Part shown: piece after piece, positions 8,279 to 17,047 of the stretch | Layout of the letters: every line of letters starts with the position of its first letter | How positions within the stretch are numbered: the stretch's first letter is position 1 | Assembly: GCA_019694655.1 (NCBI GenBank) | Contig: JAIBBN010000008.1 | Span: 62,001 to 126,000, forward strand | Length of the DNA stretch: 64,000 bases | Source of the DNA: Leptospirales bacterium | Lineage (GTDB): Bacteria; Spirochaetota; Leptospiria; Leptospirales; Leptonemataceae | Reading direction: 5' to 3' | Position numbers and translations under genes: made by a program | The notes under the pieces: generated by a model | What the model was told of the DNA's origin: nothing | What the model saw: the letters and a program-made list of their open reading frames with translations, nothing else | Databases searched by the model: none

Positions 8279-9655
8279 CTCGCTTGTTCCGGTAGAATCA
8301 GATAAGAAGTACGATGTGCAGAAGGCCAGCATCGTAGCGACAGCGGTTGAAAGCAGCGTTACCAGCGGCCAGGCCAGAGCGGGCTGCAGGCCATAGTTCG
8401 CCGCCACTGTTGTTGCCAGGCCGCCAGATACTGCCGCAAGTATCGTCCACATTCCTACGTGGCGACGACGTACCAGAAAGAGCAAGAATACAGCGATCAA
8501 TCCGCCATTGACGTAATTGAAGGCGTTCATTGCCAGATCGTAGAAACTGCGCGATCGTTCCTGAACCGGAATCAATAACATCGCCGCTACTACCAGCAAT
8601 AGCAGAGAGAAAAAGCTGTAGGTCCGGGCATGCACGCGCTCGCTGAGCGCCGCCTTCCAGACCGCCGCCGTCGAGTGCAGCGTGGAGTCAAGGGTGCTCA
8701 TCGCCGCCGCTATCAGCACCACGCCAAAACCGCCCAGCGCCAGGGGATGCGCGTACAATCGCACGTAGTCGAGCACTGGGGCCGTTTCTCCGACGCCCGG
8801 CAGCGCGGCGCGGGCCAGCATCCAGCCGGCCAGCAAATATAGAGAAATCACAATGGTGGCGGCAATGCCGGACCAGCGCAAGGCGCGCTGCGCATCCTGC
8901 AAACTGCGCGTGGCCAGTACACGCTGCAACATGTCCTGGTCGGCGCCGTGGGTGCCCAGACTGAGCGTCATGGCGCCAAAGAACAGCAAAGGCGAGTAGC
9001 GCGAGTTATCGAGACGCGCCTGCCAATCGGCCAGCGCCGGCAGCGAGGCGTCCTGCAATCCAGGCAGCAGCGCAATTATCACCAGCACAGCCCCGATGAC
9101 GATGATCCAGCCTTGAATCTGATCGGTTATTACCACCGCGCTCAGTCCGCCAAGCACGCTGTAGAGTCCGGCCAGGAGGGCCATAAGCAGGATCCACAGC
9201 CAGACCGGCGCGCCAAACAGCAGATGAAGGGCGAAGGCCGCCATCAGGAAGCGCACGCTGCTGCTGATTACCTTGGCGGCAAGATAGCTGAAGCTCAGCG
9301 CCTTGCGAGCGGCGCTGCTCTGGCCGGTAATGGTGGCATACATCGACAGGCGATGTCGTCGATAGATTTCCGGCAGAAAGTAGTGCGCCACCAGCCAGCG
9401 CCCGGCGATGAATCCGGCGCACATCCATAGCAAACTGAGGCCGCTCTTGTAGCCCATTTGCGGAAAGATGAGCACGGTAGCGACGGAGGTCTCCGTCGCT
9501 ACAACCGACACCAACGAAAAGAATACGCCGAGGCTGCGATTGGCCAGGAAATAATCGTGATCCTGCCCGCTCTGACGTTTGCCCGTACGATACGTAATCC
9601 AGAAAATGGCAAGAGCATAGAGAGCGACTGGCAGCAGGATCAGCAAGCGCTCCAT
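8273..9655 (-). CDS. Sodium:solute symporter (SSS family)
   Basis: A 460-residue polytopic membrane protein with about 12-13 hydrophobic segments. SSS hallmarks include DYFLANRSLGVFFSLVSVVATE near residue 33, GLYSVLGGLSAVVITDQIQG near residue 165, and the sodium-site helix with SSS-type DSTLHSTAAVWK near residue 318. The family couples sodium influx to uptake of sugars, amino acids, carboxylates or vitamins. The substrate is not readable from the motifs. The gene is alone and convergent with the HAD gene. Confidence 0.85.
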   Translation of the reverse strand: MERLLILLPVALYALAIFWITYRTGKRQSGQDHDYFLANRSLGVFFSLVSVVATETSVATVLIFPQMGYKSGLSLLWMCAGFIAGRWLVAHYFLPEIYRRHRLSMYATITGQSSAARKALSFSYLAAKVISSSVRFLMAAFALHLLFGAPVWLWILLMALLAGLYSVLGGLSAVVITDQIQGWIIVIGAVLVIIALLPGLQDASLPALADWQARLDNSRYSPLLFFGAMTLSLGTHGADQDMLQRVLATRSLQDAQRALRWSGIAATIVISLYLLAGWMLARAALPGVGETAPVLDYVRLYAHPLALGGFGVVLIAAAMSTLDSTLHSTAAVWKAALSERVHARTYSFFSLLLLVVAAMLLIPVQERSRSFYDLAMNAFNYVNGGLIAVFLLFLVRRRHVGMWTILAAVSGGLATTVAANYGLQPALAWPLVTLLSTAVATMLAFCTSYFLSDSTGTSED

Positions 9656-9771
9656 GGTCAGACAGGCGAGGGCCGGAAGGGACGGATGTCAGCCTCTTTT
9701 TCCAGCAGCCTCGCCATTGATCCAGCAGAACTATTGACCGTCAGGCTGCCGAACAGCGCCTGTCTCCTGCA

Positions 9772-11190
9772 GTGGAAGGCGAGGTTCAACAGGCGCAGCC
9801 GGAAACCGATCCGGAGCTGGTCTTTCTGCATCGTGATGAGCAGGACTGGAAGGATCATGTCCTGCAGCTATTTCACGACGGCGCTCGCGAGGAATTGCGT
9901 CGTTATTTTGATGAGCTCTATCCGGCGGACATCGCGCATCTGATCGAAGGCCTCGCCTACGAAGAGGGCGCCGGCCTGCTATCCTTGCTGGATGCGGAAA
10001 GCCAGGGGCGCGTACTCTCCGAAATCGACCCTGACCTTCGCGACCGGCTGCTGCGCGAGTCAATGGACAACGATGCCCTGAGCGGCGTGCTGCTTACGCT
10101 GCCATCCGATATTGCTGCTGAACTTTTGCAAAGCTTCAAGCAGGAGCGCGTTTCGGAAATTCTATCGAGAATGCCTCATCAGGAGCGACTGCAAATTACG
10201 GAATTGCTCAGTTATCCGGAGAACACCGCCGGCGCCATCATGGAAAAGGAATTCCTGGCGGTGGAGGAAAATGACACCATCAAGAAGGCCATCGCTCGCC
10301 TGCGCAAGGTAGCGCGCGATGGCGACGAAATCTATACTGTCTTTGTGGTCGACGACCAGGGTCGCTATTGCGGCCACCTCAGTCTCAAGCAGCTGATTCT
10401 TGCCCGGCCGCAGCAACGCGTGAAGCGTATCATGCAAACCGAGCTGTCCGCCATTCCGGCTCTGACCGACCAGGAAGAGGTGGCTCGCTTCTTCACGCGC
10501 TACGACTTCATATCGGCCCCGGTCATCGACAATCGTGGCGTGATGCTGGGACGTATCACCGCCGACGACGTTCTGGAAGTTGTCGAAGAGGAGGCCAGCG
10601 AGGACATCTTGCGCATGGGCGGTCTGTCCGGCGAGGAAACGCTGAGCACGCCGCTCTGGCGCAGCTCGCTACGCCGCGTCGGCTGGCTGGTGGTCAATCT
10701 GGCGACGGCGGTGCTGGCTGCATCGGTGGTGGCGCTCTTCGAGCAAACGCTGCAGAAGGTGATTACGCTGGCCGCTTTTCTGCCAATCGTAGCCGGGATG
10801 GGCGGCAATGCAGCCGGTCAGACCATGGCCTTAATCATCCGCAATATTGCTCTGGGCGAAATCACGCAGCAGAACGCGCTGCGAACCCTGCGACGCGAGG
10901 CCGTCATCGGCCTGCTCAACGGGCTTTCCGTGGGTCTGGTTGTAGCGATGGTTGTTCTGCTCTACAGCGGCGTCTGGATTCTCGCCGCCATCATGTTCAC
11001 GGCCATCCTCTGCAACATGCTGGTGGCGGCCGCGGCCGGCGCTGCGGCGCCAATGGCCCTGCGCCGCCTGAAGATCGATCCGGCAGTAGCTTCGAATATC
11101 ATCGTAACCACCTTCACGGACACCGCCGGCTTTCTGGCGGTTCTCGGTTTATCCTACCTGGCCCTGCGTAGCGGCTGGATTCCGCTCTAG
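9772..11190 (+). CDS. mgtE: Magnesium transporter MgtE
   Basis: A 472-residue protein with the full MgtE order: an acidic superhelical N domain (residues ~10-130), two CBS domains (~135-265, with CBS segments around MEKEFLAVEEND and FISAPVIDNRGVMLG), a plug helix, and five C-terminal membrane segments (~285-470) with the conserved LPIVAGMGGNAAGQT pore motif. The cytosolic domains sense magnesium and gate the channel. The frame contains no ATG before the N domain; a stop lies at 9718 and the only ordinary initiator is GTG at 9772, without a clear ribosome binding site. No M-box riboswitch was recognised upstream. Confidence 0.95.
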   Translation: MEGEVQQAQPETDPELVFLHRDEQDWKDHVLQLFHDGAREELRRYFDELYPADIAHLIEGLAYEEGAGLLSLLDAESQGRVLSEIDPDLRDRLLRESMDNDALSGVLLTLPSDIAAELLQSFKQERVSEILSRMPHQERLQITELLSYPENTAGAIMEKEFLAVEENDTIKKAIARLRKVARDGDEIYTVFVVDDQGRYCGHLSLKQLILARPQQRVKRIMQTELSAIPALTDQEEVARFFTRYDFISAPVIDNRGVMLGRITADDVLEVVEEEASEDILRMGGLSGEETLSTPLWRSSLRRVGWLVVNLATAVLAASVVALFEQTLQKVITLAAFLPIVAGMGGNAAGQTMALIIRNIALGEITQQNALRTLRREAVIGLLNGLSVGLVVAMVVLLYSGVWILAAIMFTAILCNMLVAAAAGAAAPMALRRLKIDPAVASNIIVTTFTDTAGFLAVLGLSYLALRSGWIPL

Positions 11191-11308
11191 CTGGCCGCCC
11201 TTCGGCGCTCTGCAGTTCTCCAGCGGACGCTGCCGGCGGCGGATTTGGCTCAGCTTTTGCTGCCAGCGGCCGAAACTCGAATCAGGCCGACTGACGCCTG
11301 GAGCTGCG

Positions 11309-12583
11309 ATGGAAAGCGAAAGCCTGCGTATCAATGTGTCCGCTGATTCACTGCCAGAGATTACGCCGCCCGCGCCGGCCGGCGCATCGCCCTCGCCGCT
11401 GGGCAGGCTGCGGCGACGCAAGCTACACTTTGCCCGGCCCGATATCGGGCGCGAAGAGATTCAGGCGGTCACACGCGTGTTGCGTTCGGGTTGGCTGACC
11501 TCCGGACCGGAAAGTATCGCTTTTGAAGAAGAATTTGCGCAGGCGGTAGGCGCCGCACAGGCCATTGCTGTTAACTCCTGCACCGCTGCCCTGCACCTGG
11601 CGGCGGCCGCCTGGGAGATTGGCTCACAAGACGCGGTGATCGTGCCGGCGCTGACCTTTACTGCCACTGCCGAAGTATTTGAGTACAGCGGGGCCCTGCC
11701 CTTGATAGTCGACGTTGATCGCGACAGCTACCTGCTGGAGCCCGAAGCGCTGCGCCGCTATTTGCAGAACAGCTGCGAACAGGTTGGCGAGCTACTGCTG
11801 CACAGGGCCAGCGGACGCCGCATTCGCGCCGTTGCCACTGTACACTTTGGCGGTCGCGTTTGCGATATGCAGGGCCTGCGCCGCCTTTGCCATCAATTTA
11901 ACATTAAATTGATTGATGACGCGGCTCACGCCTTCCCGGCGCGAAGCCCGGAAGGAATGGTTGGAACCCTGGCCGACGCCACGGCCTTCAGCTTCTATGC
12001 CACAAAAAATCTGACAACAGGCGAAGGCGGGATGCTCACCCTCCGCGATCCAGAGCTGGCCGAGCGCATCCGGCGCATGCGTCTGCACGGCATCCAGGGG
12101 CAAACCTACGGTCGTAAGCGCTGGCAATACGACGTTACCGAGCCTGGTTACAAGTACAACATGAACGACATTGCCGCAGCGCTGGGCCGCGTCCAGCTGC
12201 AGCGAAGCGAAGAGATGCTCCAACGACGCCGGGCCATCGCCGACATCTACGATCGAGAGCTGCGCGGCCTGCGAGGCCTGGGCCTGATGCCGCGGAACCC
12301 TGGAAGTGCGGAACATCTTTACACGATTGAAATTGGCCCCGAGGCGCCCATCGCTCGCGACCGCTTTGTAGAGGAAATGTACGCCAGAAATATTGCAGTC
12401 AGCCTGCACTTCATCCCGCTCTATCGCCTGAGTCGCTACCGGGAAAACTATGGTCTTCATGCCGAAGATTTCCCAAATTCAGAGTCGATTTACGCACGCA
12501 TTGTCTCTCTGCCGCTCTACAGTGCGATGAGCGCCAGCGATGCCGGCGATGTAGTTTTCTCAATTCGCCAAATTTTGGGCTGA
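11309..12583 (+). CDS. DegT/DnrJ/EryC1-family PLP-dependent sugar aminotransferase
   Basis: A 424-residue fold-type I aminotransferase. The PLP-binding Asp is in IKLIDDAAHAF (residues ~199-209) and the Schiff-base Lys is K233 in FSFYATKNLTTGEGG. The N-terminal signature ITAVTRVLRSGWLTSGP-like segment at residues ~50-67 is typical of enzymes that transfer an amino group to nucleotide-linked keto-sugars. GGAG precedes the ATG. A Pro/Ala-rich 35-residue extension precedes the catalytic domain. No other nucleotide-sugar genes are nearby, so the sugar is unknown. Confidence 0.9.
   Translation: MESESLRINVSADSLPEITPPAPAGASPSPLGRLRRRKLHFARPDIGREEIQAVTRVLRSGWLTSGPESIAFEEEFAQAVGAAQAIAVNSCTAALHLAAAAWEIGSQDAVIVPALTFTATAEVFEYSGALPLIVDVDRDSYLLEPEALRRYLQNSCEQVGELLLHRASGRRIRAVATVHFGGRVCDMQGLRRLCHQFNIKLIDDAAHAFPARSPEGMVGTLADATAFSFYATKNLTTGEGGMLTLRDPELAERIRRMRLHGIQGQTYGRKRWQYDVTEPGYKYNMNDIAAALGRVQLQRSEEMLQRRRAIADIYDRELRGLRGLGLMPRNPGSAEHLYTIEIGPEAPIARDRFVEEMYARNIAVSLHFIPLYRLSRYRENYGLHAEDFPNSESIYARIVSLPLYSAMSASDAGDVVFSIRQILG
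11892..11913. repeat. AT-rich 22-base perfect palindrome inside the DegT gene
   Basis: ATCAATTTAA and TTAAATTGAT are exact inverted copies separated by CA. The composition (18 of 22 bases A or T) stands out in a G+C-rich gene. The segment encodes residues 196-202 of the aminotransferase (QFNIKLI) just before the PLP-binding Asp. Confidence 0.7.
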
Positions 12584-12655
12584 CCGTAGCTGCGGCCGCC
12601 GGCGCACTTACCGGAATTCGCGGCGTCAATTGGCGCTGCATTGTGGGATGGATCC

Positions 12656-12862
12656 ATGGATACGATTCGCAGATACCTATCGTCAATCGGCGCTTTTGCC
12701 GCAATGGCTGGCATTGTTTCCAGCGTTGTGCAGTTCTTTAACTACGAAGTGCGCCTCTTGATGTGGATTGATACTTGGGGCGAAACCACGGCCTGGTTGA
12801 TTCGCGGCGGCCTGATTGTTGTCGGCGCGCTGCTTTTCCTGGTTGGCCGCCGCAGCAGCTGA
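12656..12862 (+). CDS. Small two-helix membrane protein, 68 residues
   Basis: The ATG at 12656 follows GGGATGG, a usable ribosome binding site. Two hydrophobic segments (residues ~8-27 and ~46-64, the latter IRGGLIVVGALLFLVGRR) flank a short acidic loop with Trp residues. No family is recognised. It lies 72 bases after the aminotransferase gene on the same strand and could be co-transcribed. A small inner-membrane protein is the safest description. Confidence 0.6.
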   Translation: MDTIRRYLSSIGAFAAMAGIVSSVVQFFNYEVRLLMWIDTWGETTAWLIRGGLIVVGALLFLVGRRSS

Positions 12863-12914
12863 TCCAAGCGCAGTCAAGGCGCAGCCAGGCGCCGGCTGCT
12901 CCCTCTATCGCAGA

Positions 12915-13937
12915 TCACGACATCCCCGCTTGTAGCTTGCTCAAGGTTTCGGAAAATTCCGGCGACTGATAGTAAGGCGCAAGCCGGCGACGCACTGCAG
13001 CTTCCAGTTGACCGTCGGCGAGCATCGCCTCCAGCGCGGGCTGCAGCTCGCCACTCCATCGCTGGCAGAGGCGATCGCGGCCAAGGCCAAGCATTGCCAG
13101 GCATTCCATCGCCGGCCGCCGTCCCTGGCGCTCATAGACAAACTGCACCAAGAAGGCGCGCAAGTGCGCAGCGAGCTCCGAGCCGTGGAAACTGTGCGCG
13201 GCGGCCTGCAGTGCGCGGCTGTAACCCGCCAATTTTTCGGGCGGCATAAAGTCGATCGCCTCGCGAACCCCGTGTGTCGACAGTTCGCTCCAGAGCTGTT
13301 CCGCAGCTTCGCGAATGGTTTCCGGCTTGAGGTTTTTGTTTAAGAATTCCTCCGAACGGCGAATCGCGCTATTGATGTAGCGCTTGATGAATTCCTTGAG
13401 TCCCTTTTCGGGCCCATCGCCGACCAGATTCTGTCCGGCCTTCAGCAGCATATTGAAACCCGGTATATGCGCCGCAAATTTTCCGCCTTCCGCCAGAAAC
13501 TCACTGATTCCATTGAACAGCAGCTCGGCAATCAAAAGAGCAAAGATTGGACTGTTGACGCCAGAACGAATCAGCACGCGTCGGATGGCCGCATCCTCCA
13601 TGATGTCGTCGGCGACGAAAAAAAACGCCTCATGGGAAAGTAAATCATTGAGCATTTCCGGACGCTTCTGGAGCTCCTGCAGCATAGCTGCTGCCAGCTC
13701 GCGAAGCAGAAGCTCGGCCAGAGGAGAAACGTCTTCCGTTGAACTGATTCGATTGAGGATGCGCAAGGCGCTCTCGGCAGGGAGGACGCGTTGCAGCGGC
13801 GTTTGCTCCAGCCAGTCAAGCAGCGCCTCCAATTCTTGAAGCATTTCCTTCTGTAGCGCGCCCGGCGCTTGCAAACGCTGCAATTCAAAGGCGACATGCG
13901 CTTCCAGCAGGGCTGCGGCAGCTGGATGACTGCTCAC
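12915..13937 (-). CDS. Hypothetical alpha-helical protein coupled to the outer-membrane peptidase gene
   Basis: A 340-residue protein with no signal peptide and no clear membrane segment apart from a moderately hydrophobic stretch near residue 150 (SPIFALLIAELLFNGI). It is Leu/Ala/Glu-rich and predicted mainly helical. The start is a GTG at 13937 whose GTGA overlaps the stop of the upstream 1011-residue protein; the frame upstream of it is shadow. The overlap implies coupled translation and a linked function, but no domain is recognised. Confidence 0.72.
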   Translation of the reverse strand: MSSHPAAAALLEAHVAFELQRLQAPGALQKEMLQELEALLDWLEQTPLQRVLPAESALRILNRISSTEDVSPLAELLLRELAAAMLQELQKRPEMLNDLLSHEAFFFVADDIMEDAAIRRVLIRSGVNSPIFALLIAELLFNGISEFLAEGGKFAAHIPGFNMLLKAGQNLVGDGPEKGLKEFIKRYINSAIRRSEEFLNKNLKPETIREAAEQLWSELSTHGVREAIDFMPPEKLAGYSRALQAAAHSFHGSELAAHLRAFLVQFVYERQGRRPAMECLAMLGLGRDRLCQRWSGELQPALEAMLADGQLEAAVRRRLAPYYQSPEFSETLSKLQAGMS

Positions 13938-16900
13938 TGCAATACGCCGCCCGCAAATGGATCGCGGAAGTAGCCAGTTTGCTCGCGACGATTGGGGAAG
14001 CCATGGCGGTAGGCGCGTTCCAGGGGCGAGCGTTGCCGCTCTGCGCCGACTACGTCGCCGCCGAACTCGGCATTGAAGGCGACAGACCACTGGCCTTCGC
14101 CGGCCGGACCATCGCCGTGCGCATAGCTAATCTTGATTTCCGGCAGCGAAAGCCAGATTACATCAAGGCCTACAACAATGGCCGCGCCATAAGCCGGAGT
14201 CCAGCGCTCGCGCATCAGCTGTCGGTCAAATACCTGGCCTACGTCGTAGAAGGCATGTAGACCGATCTGGTTCAGGCGAAAGGACGGCGTACCTTCAAAG
14301 GTCGCATCGAAGAGCGTGAGCAGCGGCAGACGATATTCATAGGTAAAGACGGCTGCCGAATGGTCGCGCAGCGACTTCTGGTAATTCTGCCCGCGAACAA
14401 ATCGACTGAGCGGAACGCGCTGCAGTTCTCGGTCCGGTCCATAGCTGCCGTAACCGTAAGCATTCAAATAGTTTACATGGTGCGACCAGAGCGAAGGCAA
14501 ATAGAGGGCAAGGCCGGCTTCGCCGACTCCGTACTCAAGGTGATGAAGGTAATCGCGCTCCAGGCGGTCCTTGCTCTCGGACCGCAAGTAGTAGTCGCTG
14601 CTTGCAAAGAGCAGCCAGCCATGCTCGGCGCTGATTGATTGTGGATAGTAGTGCAGATCGCCGGCCAGCAAAACAAACGAAGGTCCGCTCAAATTTAAAT
14701 CGCGCGCGTCGTATTGAACGGCGCGCAGGCGGCGCGCATTGCGCAGTTTCTGGCTGGCATAGCCCAGCATTGCCTGCAGGCTTAGATAGTCGCCAAGCGT
14801 TAGGAAGCGGAAATAGCCGCGCGCTTCTTCAAAACGCGGATAGGCGTCGTCGCAAAGAAAACGAAGCGGATCGTCCTCGCGCAAACAGCCGGGCGCACGG
14901 TCGCTCTTGGAGTAATTGCCGGCATAACTCAAGGAAAGGCCAATGGCCCAGCGCGAGTAATCATAGATGGCAGCGATCAGCGGATCAGGATGCGACGGAG
15001 CAATGGCCGCAGTCAGCGAATGGCGAAAAAGTGGATCGCGACCCTCTGCCGCCAGATTGAAGGCGCTCAGCGGACCAAGCAGACCCAGCAAATAGGGCCG
15101 GAAACTCAGGATCGCCGAATAGTCTTCGTCACGCCAACCCTCGGCCAGACCCTCGGCCGACGCTCCTCCCTCTGGAAAGTAACTCTGCCCCTCGCCGGCA
15201 GCCGGCGGCGCCTCCAGCGGCGCGGGCGGCTCATCCTCCGGCGCTGGCGCCTGAAAGAGATCGGTCGATTCGGCCAGCAGTTGATCGCCTCGAAAGCGAA
15301 TCAGATCGAAGCCGTCTTCGAAATAAGCCAGAGCGTAAAGACCATCCGGCGACGGCGTAGGAAAGAACGCGCCCGTTCTCATGCGCGTCAGCTGCGTCGC
15401 TTTGCCATCGCTGATCGCAACCTGGTACAGATTGAAGACTCCGTCAACATCGGAGGTAAAGAGTACGGCCGTCGCATCCTGATTGAAGCGCAACTGCGCT
15501 TTGACGCCAGGCCCGCCCAGCAGTTTGCGACATCCCTCGCCGCTCAAAGGGCAGATGTAGATTGCGCCCTGGCCCCGTTCGCCAAAGCGTACCGCCGCCG
15601 CGACCAGCGTGGCATCCGGCGAAAGAGCGATGTCCTGAATGAATCCGGTAAAGGGCGTCTCCAGCAGAGTACGCTCCTCGGTCCACTGCTTGTCCGCATC
15701 GCGACGCGCAATCATCAGGCGGCGACGGAGATCATCGTGGTCGACATAGGCAAGCGTGGCGCCGTCGGCGGATAGCTGCGGAAATGCGGCGCTGCGCTCG
15801 GAGAAAAGGCGACGGCGACCAAACCAGCCGGAATTATCGCTAAGCTGGAATCGGTAGCCAAGCGGACCGGCAAAGTAGCGCGCCAGACTGTATACGCTGC
15901 TGCCGTCAGCCGCTTCGCTGAATCCCATGGCCGATCGAGTTCTTCGGATCCGGCGGCTTTCCCCGTCCGCCTCCAGGCTGTAGAGTCCGGCGATTCGATC
16001 AGAGGGCGCCGCATAGTAATGCGGACGACCGTCGGCGCCCAGATAAAGGAAGTCCTTCACATATCCGTCATTGGTAAGTCGCTCAAAGGAACTGGCCCCG
16101 GCCGCTTCAATTCGCCCAATTTCTTGCTGGAATTCGGCAAGTTCCGACTCGCGGTATTCGGCGTAGCCTCGTGCAATGTTGACGCGGCCGCGTAGGCCTT
16201 CGTCCACGTCCAGAGGTACGCGATCCATCGACCAGTATCGGGGAACCAAATCCTCTCCGTATCGACCGCTCAAATAGTGCAGCATGCGGCCGCCGTAAAG
16301 GTAGTAGATGTAGCCAAGCGGCCAACGTCGCCCCCCGATCATTAGCTCCGTTAGACCAGGGAAGCGATCGGCCAGAATGGCGCTGCGAACCACCATTCTT
16401 GTGTAGGGGTCGTTTACGCGTCCGCCGCCCGGTCGACTTTCTTCATAGACAGCCGAGCCTTCGACAAAGGCCAGAGGGGAAAGCAGATTGGGCGGGAAAC
16501 CCAGAAGAATTCGAAAGAAGCCCAACAGCGGCCGCTGAAAATCCCACTGGCGCAGCGTAAGGATGTGCGTGTATTCGTGGCGGATCAGCAGCTCCAGCCA
16601 GAGGTCATAGCGAGCAAATTTTGCACCGCGCGGATTTTCCAGGAACAATACGATCTGGTCCAGGCCGTAGGGCGTCGCAAAAGCGTTCACCAGATCGCTC
16701 TGAAAAATCAGAGTGATGTGCGTATTTTCGGCGCCGGATTGGTAGCGACCCTCCAGCTCTGTGTGCAAGCGCTCAGCGATCTGTCCGGTCTTGACGGCAA
16801 AGTCAATCCGACCTTCCGGATAGTGAATCTGAAAGTGGGGCGTGCGCAACGTACGCCAGCTCTGGAATCGATCAGGGCTCAGCTGCGCCAGCAGCGGCGC

Positions 16901-16969
16901 CGGCAGGATCAAGCAGAAGCCCAGGGCCAGAACTGGCAGGCAATGGTCAAGGGCGCGCCTGATCAACAT
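13934..16969 (-). CDS. Outer-membrane-type protein: HExxH peptidase, beta-propeller and C-terminal barrel
   Basis: A 1011-residue exported protein with a signal peptide at residues 1-28 (cleavage near PLLAQ). Residues ~35-250 form a peptidase-MA-like metalloprotease domain with HEYTH at 131-135 and a downstream FVEGSAVYEE supplying the third zinc ligand. Residues ~290-580 contain repeated TolB/WD40-like blades (ALSPDATLVAAAVRFG, PTPSPDGLYALAYFE). An acidic Pro-rich linker follows, then ~400 residues of aromatic-alternating strands typical of an outer-membrane beta-barrel, ending near WSVAFNAEFGG. The ATG at 16969 follows AAGGA. It is downstream of metG and translationally coupled to the 340-residue gene that follows. 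The cellular target is unknown. Confidence 0.8.
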   Translation of the reverse strand: MLIRRALDHCLPVLALGFCLILPAPLLAQLSPDRFQSWRTLRTPHFQIHYPEGRIDFAVKTGQIAERLHTELEGRYQSGAENTHITLIFQSDLVNAFATPYGLDQIVLFLENPRGAKFARYDLWLELLIRHEYTHILTLRQWDFQRPLLGFFRILLGFPPNLLSPLAFVEGSAVYEESRPGGGRVNDPYTRMVVRSAILADRFPGLTELMIGGRRWPLGYIYYLYGGRMLHYLSGRYGEDLVPRYWSMDRVPLDVDEGLRGRVNIARGYAEYRESELAEFQQEIGRIEAAGASSFERLTNDGYVKDFLYLGADGRPHYYAAPSDRIAGLYSLEADGESRRIRRTRSAMGFSEAADGSSVYSLARYFAGPLGYRFQLSDNSGWFGRRRLFSERSAAFPQLSADGATLAYVDHDDLRRRLMIARRDADKQWTEERTLLETPFTGFIQDIALSPDATLVAAAVRFGERGQGAIYICPLSGEGCRKLLGGPGVKAQLRFNQDATAVLFTSDVDGVFNLYQVAISDGKATQLTRMRTGAFFPTPSPDGLYALAYFEDGFDLIRFRGDQLLAESTDLFQAPAPEDEPPAPLEAPPAAGEGQSYFPEGGASAEGLAEGWRDEDYSAILSFRPYLLGLLGPLSAFNLAAEGRDPLFRHSLTAAIAPSHPDPLIAAIYDYSRWAIGLSLSYAGNYSKSDRAPGCLREDDPLRFLCDDAYPRFEEARGYFRFLTLGDYLSLQAMLGYASQKLRNARRLRAVQYDARDLNLSGPSFVLLAGDLHYYPQSISAEHGWLLFASSDYYLRSESKDRLERDYLHHLEYGVGEAGLALYLPSLWSHHVNYLNAYGYGSYGPDRELQRVPLSRFVRGQNYQKSLRDHSAAVFTYEYRLPLLTLFDATFEGTPSFRLNQIGLHAFYDVGQVFDRQLMRERWTPAYGAAIVVGLDVIWLSLPEIKISYAHGDGPAGEGQWSVAFNAEFGGDVVGAERQRSPLERAYRHGFPNRREQTGYFRDPFAGGVLQ

Positions 16970-17047
16970 CCATCCTTGGAGACTGCCTGCCGCCAGGCCA
17001 GTCAATCAATTGCAGCAGTACTAACAGACTGTTTTTCCCCGGAATCG

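Noticed and set aside
9656-9771. Magnesium (M-box) riboswitch before mgtE
   Set aside because: The 116-base space is short, lacks recognisable conserved M-box segments and has no terminator-like hairpin.
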